Part shown: positions 1-8,500 of the stretch, piece by piece
How positions within the stretch are numbered: the first letter of the stretch is position 1
How the letters are laid out: every line of letters starts with the position of its first letter
NCBI GenBank assembly: GCA_028565715.1
Contig: JAOXYC010209128.1
Span: 1-11,378, forward strand
DNA from: Phoronis pallida
Lineage: Eukaryota; Phoronida; Phoronidae
Direction: 5' to 3'
DNA length: 11,378 nucleotides
Translations under genes and position numbers: made by a program
Notes under the pieces: model-generated
The model's database searches: none
What the model was told of the DNA's origin: nothing
The model's input: the letters and a program-made list of their open reading frames with translations, nothing else

Positions 1-2640
1 TCCATTCAAGCAATAACTCCGGATTAGATTTACTATCCGTAATTATGTATTGCAAATTATTTATATTGCTCAGGAATAATTAGATTACTTTTATACAGTT
101 CTTCTGGATTATAATGATAATTTACCAAGATATTGAATACTTGCTTAATGAAAAAATTGGTGATATAGGCAAATTATTTTTGTGGTTTGCTGTTGTGATA
201 CTCTCATATGTTCTTTGGTCAAATCCAATACCAGTCATGCTACTTTTCCTTGCAATTTTTCAGTGCATAACCATAAATTTCTTATTGGTTCAGAATAACA
301 TGTTTTCCATAACACCGAAACATTTTTAATTCTAAATTTTAAAACATTTGCTTGGATTTGACCAGTTCATATTATGTCATTCAGATGAATGATGGAATTT
401 GCTCATGATATTATGTAATAGTCACCTTTAGAAGGTATTTGATAGGTGCTACAGCGGTCTCAGTGGAGTTGATATTTTTGTATGAAGTTATAATTGTTAT
501 GTTATCCACTTGTCGTGTGAGTCTCAAGACGTGAGAAATAAAAGTATTAAATGAACAAACATTCTCATTTTTATTATCTTACAATGAGTTTTGATAACAC
601 GACGTCCATTTGTTTTAAAGAATATGTTCTATTGGCTTAATGTTTCGATTTTTGCTGCCCCGCAATGCTGCTTTCACCAAGACCAAACGATAAAGATATC
701 GAAAATCATATTTAAGTCATTCTAATTTCTTGAGATGCCTCAAACCGAAAAAAGTCTCAGCACAATCTTCTGATTTTCGACTTCCACAACGATATTTGTC
801 GTCCCCAAAATGAGAAATGAAAATGAATTCTCCCTGGATTTGACGAGTACTTTGCATCAACGAACAATAAGAATTCAGTGAACGAACATCAAACTGTTCA
901 TTGAATCTGAATAATTGAGCGACGGAAATTACTTATTATTAATTTACACGTCCCGAAATGAGCTTCGATCGGTACATTTGTGTTAATTATTCATACAGCA
1001 CTTTCCAATGTTTGCTCGCATTCGGAAAAACAAAATCAATTTATACATTTTTAAAGAAACTAAAAAGCGAAATTTAACCACAATATGCAAATAAAAACGG
1101 TTTCGGAGATCGTTTCAATATTTTCATGTATTAAAAATTGCGTCTCAAAGAATTGGTGCAGGCAAGATACATTTGATGTTTGCAGGTTTTATGAATGTAT
1201 ATGGATTCTGAAAAGTACGTTGTTCAATAAAACAAAATAGTGCTATAAAATGTGAAGTTGACAGAACGAAAATTTCATTAACTGAGCCTTATTTTTTTAG
1301 AAATACACAGGATAAAGATATACAAACTGAGATTATGCTATTGACAGTTACCAACCGGTTTCCACGGTGAAAACGACCAATGAGCGTACATGCAAAAGAA
1401 TTGAGATTTTTTTAAATAATCTCATTTTATTATAAATTTCTGGTTAAAGACCCATGTCGCTCTCTAAGGTCTAAACACACATTTTGGGTTTTTCGGTGGG
1501 TCAGGATTGTATTTTTGATGTAATGACCTTTGAGTAGAGCCAAACTAATAAGAAATCCGTCGTGTTTTAGTAATTTAATGCCAAACCGCTGATTCCTAGT
1601 TCGTGCCTCAGTCTTTCAGACGGCTCGGTACGAATAACAATCTGCAGTGTTTTGGGATTAAATCACAAATATACGAGGGATTTTCGATATGTTTGTCTCA
1701 ACTCAAAGTTCATAACTTCGTGAAGCCATTTCTGACCCAATAGAACTCCCAAACTGTGTTTCTAAACCTTGGAACACCCTGAAACCGGTTGTGTTACTTT
1801 AATACTAGGATCCTAGTTTAATATAACTACATGACGTACTCAAAACATTTGTATAATCTGCGATTAAATCCATTGACTCGTGGGCTTTTATAGTCATATT
1901 ATTTTTAAATTATATAACTTATAGAAGTTAAAAGTCCACGATTGACTCAACTATTTTCACATACAATACCATAATGCATTAATTTTCATTTAAAAAAATA
2001 AAATCACATATTCAATACTCAGAATAAAGCGCGCTTTTTTCGGTTAACCAAACTCCGCTGGTTGCTTTGGTAAACAGAGACGATCTCAGTAGGCTTGTCG
2101 CTATCAATAATTGATTATGAATCAATATCAATGTTTAACCTGTAACCTTAGCCTTGAGTACTCGGGATGCGACTGGCTTGAGGTAACAGTAACAGTTTAT
2201 TTGTTCTTGTTACCAATAACAACGTACAACGGAATATTTGCATAATCCGTCTATTTAATTTTTATCGCTAATTCAAATCATCTTGGAGTGCATATGTTCA
2301 CATCCAGTATCTTGTATAAGTGGAGTAATGCGATAATGCTTGCGCTCTTTACCGTAGAGACCAACCGGGCCACCCCTGCATCAACTCCAAATTTATAATT
2401 TTCCTGTCTCTTTAAAAATTTGCCACTTTCGGTAAGTAAAAGCATTCTATAATCTATCATGCACACATCTGTTACATGTGTGAATTGTCAGTTCGCCCCA
2501 TAAACAAGAGAAATATTGACTGAACTTTTGATTTTGCTCAATCCAGACAATTATATTGATTTTTTGCCAAATCGCATTATGCAATTAGTAAAAAAAAATG
2601 TTGGGTGTAATTTACGAGTTGAGGAATCGCTTGATCTGCT
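1..2640. other. AT-rich intergenic sequence, no gene seen
   Basis: I see no conserved reading frame, splice-consistent exon chain or RNA gene here. The longest open frame in the first kilobase (114-329, plus) encodes a Leu/Ile-rich, low-complexity product of the kind AT-rich DNA gives by chance. An AATAAA at 537-542 (plus) followed by ATTAAA could be the 3' end of a transcript coming from the left, but nothing else supports this. Small palindromes occur, for example a 14-bp perfect one at 1804-1817 (ACTAGGATCCTAGT) and a hairpin at 873-906. None marks a recognised element. Confidence 0.5.
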
Positions 2641-2647
2641 AAATACG

Positions 2648-2939
2648 TTAATCTGTGAATTTATCTTTTAACAAAAATCGAAGGGGTGTTAACTCTTGTA
2701 AGTATATTTCGTGGGTGTGTATTTTGAAACATTCGTATACCCCAAGGGCAATCACTACAACGGAAATCGACGATGTTTTGACAAAAATACAGAATGCTGA
2801 GTGGGTTTTTAAAACAACGGGTGGTTTATTTGATAATTTGAGACAGAATGTGACACCATCCGCGCCGCCTAAATATATCTTTTTTGTTACCGCCAAGTGT
2901 CTTGAGAAAACAAAACACGGATCGAGTAACTTGCATTAA
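2648..2939. other. Segment open on both strands, unknown origin
   Basis: A plus-strand frame (2655-2939, 94 codons) and a minus-strand frame (2896-2648, 82 codons) overlap almost completely, and local base use is less AT-rich than in the flanks (for example CCGCGCCGCC near 2860). The plus product contains an Asp/Glu-rich stretch near TTEIDDVLTKIQNAEWVF and the minus product a hydrophobic stretch. I recognise neither. It may be a fragment of a dispersed repeat or a decayed coding piece. There are no convincing flanking splice sites and no gene context. Confidence 0.25.
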
Positions 2940-2945
2940 TTTGAA

Positions 2946-3650
2946 ACAATAGACCAATAATTACTTCCCACATATATCTATAGCTCGTAATTGATCTAAA
3001 TTCCATCTAATATATATCATGCAAGGGTTTTTGTCATATCAATTACGAAAATCGATCCAAAGACTTGCGAAAATCGATTCAAGACTATTTTTGAACACTA
3101 ATTGCACGTTAAGTACATTCGTATTGTGTATAATACACAATATTAATTTACCTTATTACAAGGAGATGAAAACGAATTGGTCACATTCTTTACTTGTATT
3201 GATTTTCTTGATGAAAGTCAAGAAATTTATAATAATTTTCAGGATAATATGGCATATTCTTTGCTATCAAATACAATGTGTATGTCTCGAAATCCGAAAC
3301 ACAAAGTGAGCTTAAATGTTTGAAAATGGAGAAACAGTCATGAAATTGAAACTTGCCAAAAGTTCGATGTATTTTAATTTCTATATTTCCAGATTATCCA
3401 ATAATACAATAATAAATAATCATAAATGTGATATTATACATTGTGTTGACAGTTATTCTATGTTTCATTACACCAACATAATCACCTATAAATAACAAGA
3501 CAGTTTTGTAACATACATGACAAACAAGTTCACATAGAAATTAACACCTACAAGTACATTTAAGACATTTTCAGCACTTATACAAGATAAAGAAAAAGGT
3601 GTCCCAAGTTCGTTTCCTTGATTGATATTGATTAATTTGCTTTTGCCAAA
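2946..3650. other. AT-rich intergenic sequence, no gene seen
   Basis: Only simple structure is visible: a near-perfect palindrome with 10-bp arms and a one-base centre at 3122-3142 (TATTGTGTAT and ATACACAATA), and a short direct repeat CGAAAATCGAT near 3046 and 3069. The open frame at 3019-3309 is rich in Ile, Leu and Phe and looks random. Confidence 0.4.
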
Positions 3651-3658
3651 AATGTGAT

Positions 3659-3734
3659 GAATTTGAAAAAACAGAAAAAATCTTAACTGAACTGGTCTCC
3701 TGATTGCCGGTCAGATGCTCTACCAACTAATGTG
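3659..3734 (-). repeat. Decayed tRNA-derived SINE module
   Basis: Read on the minus strand, it starts TAGTTGGTAGAGCATCTGAC, a recognisable tRNA D-arm (A-box side). It continues CCGGCAATCAGGAGACCAG and ends with a T-rich TTTTTTCTGTTTTTTCAAAT tail. It aligns base by base with the better preserved module at 5601-5700, but the B-box region (GTTCGATTCC) has been lost. It is therefore an old relic of the same family, lying outside the syntaxin gene. Confidence 0.7.
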
Positions 3735-3937
3735 TTAAGCAAATAAGTTTACTTTATTTAGTGAGATACCTTCATGGTGCAAAATTCAAATAATAACACC
3801 TCAAACTATAACTAACTATATGGGGTTTCCCGAGTATTACAGAAACCAGGTAATCCTATCAAATAATCATCAAAAAAAATATTTCTGAACTTTCTACCTG
3901 GAAACAGTATTAACATTAGTAAAGTATCCAACCAATG

Positions 3938-4120
3938 GGGCTAGTTGACCAAAAGGCGGCAGCAGTGTATTATGTGGCAAATCAGCATAGCGCATGCGTC
4001 CGTAAAGCCATTGTTTACAGAGGAGCAGCCTGGTCGTGTGTAAGATCAGCTAGAGAACCAGGTAATACCACATAATACAATAGCGCCATCTGAGGAGTTC
4101 TTAGTTTGCCAACTAGCCCG
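3938..4120. mobile_element. Imperfect fold-back element (MITE-like)
   Basis: The left end GGGCTAGTTGACCAAAA is inverted at the right end as TTTGCCAACTAGCCC. The inner parts of the arms also match (GTATTATGTGG at 3967-3977 against CCACATAATAC at 4068-4078). The arms differ by small gaps, so the element is old. Terminal inverted repeats that start with several Gs followed by a non-coding centre fit a non-autonomous DNA transposon; the superfamily is not certain and no clear target-site duplication is visible. The centre holds GCGCATGCG and a splice-donor-like CAGGTAATA, which could mimic a promoter or exon. Confidence 0.6.
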
Positions 4121-4983
4121 TTAAACACAAATGTACAACAATTTTCAGAAAAAACACTATCATGTTGATCATGAACTATGCCTTTTTATAATATTGGATG
4201 AATCAATGACTCTTTAATGTACCAACTCAGATTTCAAAATTTATTCTTGAAAATCTCACACAATTATTTATCTACCCCCAACAGAGTTTTGTTAATTGCC
4301 ATTGAAAATGGGGATGTTTTTCTTAAGCATAAGCCACCAAAACATATACATATAGAACAAGCGAGCCCTAAACACAAAAAGCATGGATTGACTACTGAAG
4401 CAACTGACAAACCACATACTCTGGAAATGTATTATTTTTACAATATTTTCCATTTTTGAAAGTAATTATTTACATAAAAGCTCATAATGATTATGGACAA
4501 AGCACACATTTCATTAATAATATACAAAGGAATGGTACATAAAGACACTGTTCAATAGTGGATTTCTTGTTTTTGAGGTGGGGTGGGGGGAAGGGATTTG
4601 TGTGTGCTGAAAGTATGACCACCATTTTAACATGAAGGGAGTTCAAAGTAGGAAATAATTGTTCGAATGTTCTATACTTTCATAAAGGTAACCAAAGGCC
4701 TCCAGATTACCATGTTTAGACAATGTAGAAGAATTATGTATCCTAAACAATCTGATTGAAAGTACCCACAACCAGGGCCACCTGCGGGTGAAATACAGAA
4801 GCTGGAGATTTACTAGTTGTTCTCCAGTGGTTATTACATTTGCTAACACGCGAGAGTCGTACCCTTTCTCTTGCTTATAACTGCGCTCATACCGCGGCCC
4901 TGGTGGCCCAAAAATATTCTCAACAACGGCACTAGAAGGACTGACACTGCTAACCAGTTACGTTCACATTACAACATTGTCTG
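4121..4983. other. Intergenic sequence, no gene seen
   Basis: No supported gene. A G-rich tract at 4577-4595 (runs of four, six and three Gs on the plus strand) stands out in otherwise AT-rich DNA. A 14-base string, CACTGTTCAATAGT, at 4546-4559 recurs inverted at 9998-10011. The open frames at 4217-4459 (plus) and 4849-4643 (minus) show no recognisable features. Confidence 0.4.
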
Positions 4984-5463
4984 TTTATTATTCAAACTTT
5001 CAAAAGTTTGAGTCAAAACTCGTTCCTTGCGAAAATGTGATGGTAGCACTTTGTTGTGCGGAGGACAGTATGTAGCGATGATCACACTCCGGTACTTCGG
5101 TTATGAGCAAGAGCTAAAGTATGTGAGCTCGTGCGCTAGCAAATGGTGGTTATTAACTTCAGCAATGATCGCACCCAACTTAGGTATTTTGCAAAAGCAA
5201 ACTCCTATTTGGAAAGACCTCATGGTGGTTATACATGAGCACATGGTAAGGTTGTTATTGCCTTGGGACATTGATTCACTTCCTTGACCCATGTGTTTAA
5301 CAATTCATTGTTGGTCGACAGAAATTAATCCTTAATACCTCCAGCATCTCAGCTTTCTTCAGCTTCTCATCTTTCTAGTACTGCTAATCCATTTCCAGGT
5401 TTTCAATAAATTCATCTTATGATTTAATTAAGCTGTCTTCATCGCTGCATGTAATTAGATTAG
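4984..5463 (-). promoter_or_regulatory. Probable 3' UTR of the syntaxin gene with a candidate poly(A) signal
   Basis: No coding exon follows the TAA stop on the minus strand. The first canonical AATAAA on that strand lies at 4989-4984 and would give a 3' UTR of about 500 nt. An ATTAAA variant lies much closer to the stop, near 5427-5422, and could be used instead. The choice cannot be made from sequence alone. Open frames at 5027-5287 (plus) and 5101-5292 (minus) fall here and show no recognisable protein features. Confidence 0.35.
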
Positions 5464-5574
5464 TTAGTTGCTGTTATTATTAAGTCCCACACTGAGTCCG
5501 ATAATCAAGGCTATCACAGCCAGGATAATTAACACTATCATCAGGAGACAGCACTTTTTTCGCCTGGCCTTGGA
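5464..5574 (-). CDS. STX12: Syntaxin-7/12 last exon: membrane anchor and stop
   Basis: The exon is 111 nt, 36 codons and a TAA stop at 5466-5464, after a T-rich TTTTTCAG acceptor, in phase 0. It begins SKARRKKCCLL, a basic juxtamembrane stretch with two adjacent cysteines. About 22 hydrophobic residues then run up to a short polar lumenal tail, LNNNSN. This tail-anchor layout is standard for syntaxins. The paired Cys at the membrane edge could be acylated, as in some SNAREs, but that is inference. Another reading frame over the exon is open only by chance. Confidence 0.95.
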   Translation of the reverse strand, partial: SKARRKKCCLLMIVLIILAVIALIIGLSVGLNNNSN

Positions 5575-8500
5575 CTGAAAAAAAACACAAAATCATAGCT
5601 GAATTTGAAAAGACAGAAAAAATCCGAACTGGACTGGGAATCGAAAACAGGTCTCCCGATTGCCGGTCGGTAGCTCTAACCAACTGAGCTACCCAACCGG
5701 AGTTAATAATAGCGCAACCCGAAAAGAGACTGGTGTCGGCAAATTGTACCTGCGTGCCAAACTTCATTGAAATCTGTCAGGCATTTTTCAATCAAAGGTA
5801 AACAAGCTATTGTCAATCTATGAACTAATTCTGCAACCAGGGGAGTTAGGGTAGACGTGATGATTTGGAGAGCAAGTGGTGATGACACATTGTCATAAGG
5901 TATGTTTAACAAAATCTGTAAAGCGGTTTTCAAAGAAAAGTGTGAACAAGCAATTGTCCATTTCCGAACTAATTCTGCCAACAGGGGGAGTTATATTGAC
6001 CTAAGGAACATGTGTACTAAGTTTGGTCAAAATCTGTTGAGTGGTTTTTGAGAAAAGTGTGAACAAGCAATTGTCAATTTCCGAACTAATTCTGCCACCA
6101 GCGGGAGTTAGAATAGACGCGATGACCAGAAAAGCAACTGGTGCCGGCGCATTGACCTAATGAACATGTGTGTCAAGTTCGTCAAAATCCGTTGAGCGGT
6201 TTTTGAGAAAAAGTGTGAACAAGCAATTGTTGATTTCTGAACTAATTCTGCCACAAGGGGGAGTTAGGATAGATGCGACAACCCGCAAAGTGACTGGTGC
6301 TGGCGCATTGACCTAATGAACATGTGTGCCAAGTTTCGTCAAAATCCGTTGGACGTGACGACCCGAAAAGCGACTGGTGCCTAAAGAACAGCTATGCCAA
6401 GCTTCATCGAAATTTGTCAAGCGGTTCTCAAGATAATCAGTGGACAAGCAATTGTGGACGGACTGACAGACCGACGGACAGGCTGCCTACAATATGTGAC
6501 CACAAGTGGACGCATAAAAATTCACCTTGATTACTTGGTAGAGCACTTGCCTAGAATGGGTACGATTCCCATGACGGGTCAGAAATTTTTTTCAGATTCC
6601 AAATACTTTGAAATGTAATTTAATTTTTCGCTTACAAAAAATATTTTAAATACCCTGCTCACCTGGTAATCTCTAGCCTGAGCTAACTGACTAGTTCCTT
6701 CCTCAACATGTACCGCAGCACTCTCTACATTAGCCTCTATACTGTCTGAAATCACAAATATACATACTTATGGTAACATGTTGTCTGTTTGATCACAGTT
6801 TTATTTAATGCATGACACAATGTATTGTTCATTGTTATTGTAAGTATATTTCGAAACGTTTGTACATGTAAACACTTCTGTATATATTGATGATTTAACT
6901 GACAACATGGATTTTCTAAAACATGTGTTGTGTTTTTCCTAATTAGTGTATCTTTACCAACGAAAACTCATAAAGCGTTTTCTAAACTTGGTTATACTTG
7001 CAACCCAACATTAAACGCAGCAAAGAAAAATTGTTATCATTCTTATTTTGAAAATTCATTTTATTGCCTTTCCACCTATTGAACAACTCCGTAACCAATT
7101 TGTGTGAGATTTCTTATGTGCTGCCTCATATTGTGCAACGTTGAAACTAACTAACGATGGAAAACCTTCGACTAGAAAAACATGAAAAAGATACAAATAA
7201 ATGTATGCTATTACTGGCAGAAAGTGATAAATTTTGAAAAGACAGAAAAATTCAGAAACCGACCGGGAATCGAACCCTGGTCTCCTATTTTCATGATAGT
7301 TGTGCTAATTTTAACGCTATAAGCCAGCATAATTTTAAATTTATCACTTTCTGCCAGTAAAAGCATACATTTATTTGTATTCTTATATGACTCTAACGTG
7401 GTCTAATTGCTTTCAGAAAATCAAATCCTCATGTGAAAAGGTGCATCACAGTGCCACTCGTGGGGTAAAATTATACTGGCTTATAGCGTTAAAATTAGCA
7501 CAGAAATTACTAGGACCCCGGTGGTGTAGAGGTTAAGGCACAACTATCATGAAAATAGGAGACCCGGGTTCGATTCCCGGTCGGGTTCTGAAGTTTTCTG
7601 TCTTTTCAAAATGAAAAAGATACTAATTCGTGTGCATTATATTAGGGCTGCAACGATGACGGAATGTTCACAATTCGATTACTCACGATTTTTTCCCCAC
7701 GATTTAGATTTTCACGATTCGATTATTTCTCTACAAGATGTTGTTTTACAATCCTCCATTAAACTGACTAATTGTAACTTAGTACATGATGATAATAATA
7801 CTAATATTTAAAGTCATCAGGAATGATACTATTTTGTCTCAAAAATACTGGTCTGTCCACGTTTCAGGAGATAAAGATGATCTCTGTGCCGATACCATGT
7901 CACCTGATGTCAAGAATACGCTTTCACTTGTCACACTTGTGGCTGGTACAATAAGCTTGAACTGAAGTTGAATAACTTTATTTTAATTTTTCAATTTTAT
8001 AATCGAATCGAAAAAACTGCATTTTTGGGAAAAGCAAAAGCAATCTTCTTAAGTTAAAATAACATTCCCATTGGAATATTCTCATGAATGAATCAAATGA
8101 CGTACCTACAACCTCCCCCTGTTCATGGACTAACAACGCCAAGTCTTTAAATATCTCATTAACTCCTACAATGTCACTCTGAAAAGATAACAACAATATT
8201 TATCACCAATGTGATACACATTCACGCCAGAAGAATTGAGGCCTATTCCAGCAAAAAACGTATCCCCAGGGGGGGGAAGGCAATTTGCTTTAGACCCACT
8301 ACCCATATTTTTTAATTAATTTTTCTCTTATACTTATAAATATTTTTTCCCGAAAATACCCACCTACCCATATTATTTAATTAAACTGCCTTCCCCCCCT
8401 AGGATACCTTTTTTGCTGGAATAGCCCTGAGAAGAATTGGCTTAGGCGCTCAACTTGTAAATAATTAGTTCATCAAAATGTTACCAATAACACTCTAATA

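Larger units (their letters stand above)
7195..7610 (+). mobile_element. 416-bp tRNA-SINE composite with 13-bp target-site duplications
   Basis: The sequence ATGAAAAAGATAC occurs perfectly at 7182-7194 and 7611-7623 and brackets this insertion, a duplication length typical of LINE-mediated retroposition. Inside are (1) an outer pair of 44-bp inverted arms, 7191-7234 and 7337-7380, with one mismatch; (2) between them a minus-strand tRNA-derived module with its tail; (3) a spacer of about 85 bp; and (4) a plus-strand full-length copy of the same module at 7466-7610. The two modules point outward. The left copy lacks 40 bases of the tRNA 5' half. The element sits in the syntaxin intron between the two SNARE-helix exons. 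Confidence 0.85.

Noticed and set aside
114-329. Hydrophobic 71-codon plus-strand frame, possible small membrane protein
   Set aside because: Composition is what AT-rich DNA gives in this frame, with no initiation context, splice sites or family resemblance. The region around it has no other coding signal.
1804-1817. Perfect 14-bp palindrome ACTAGGATCCTAGT as an operator or element end
   Set aside because: It is isolated, has no partner sites, and the setting is eukaryotic intergenic DNA. A palindrome of this length is not informative by itself.
1876-1950. Fold-back with CGTGGGCTTTT and AAAAGTCCACG arms
   Set aside because: The arms are only 11 bp with one mismatch and no flanking duplication, which is too weak to call an element.
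5027-5292. Extra coding exon downstream of the syntaxin stop
   Set aside because: The last exon already ends with a membrane anchor and stop at the expected place, and neither open frame here resembles a SNARE or any protein I know.
5480-5981. Overlapping minus-strand frames with VAQLVRATDRQSGDLF-like text
   Set aside because: The readable protein comes from translating the tRNA-derived head (5601-5700) and the tandem repeats in a wrong frame. Such text is a known artefact in many predicted proteins. The true frame of the last syntaxin exon is different.
6324-6618. Plus-strand frames with a TDRPTDRLPT-like stretch
   Set aside because: This is translation of the GACAGACCGACGGACAGG repeat end of the tandem array, not a conserved protein.
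7514-7588. Functional tRNA gene
   Set aside because: The anticodon loop lacks U33, the anticodon stem is short, the sequence continues into a SINE tail, and a deleted copy with the same flanks lies nearby. A retroposon head explains it better.
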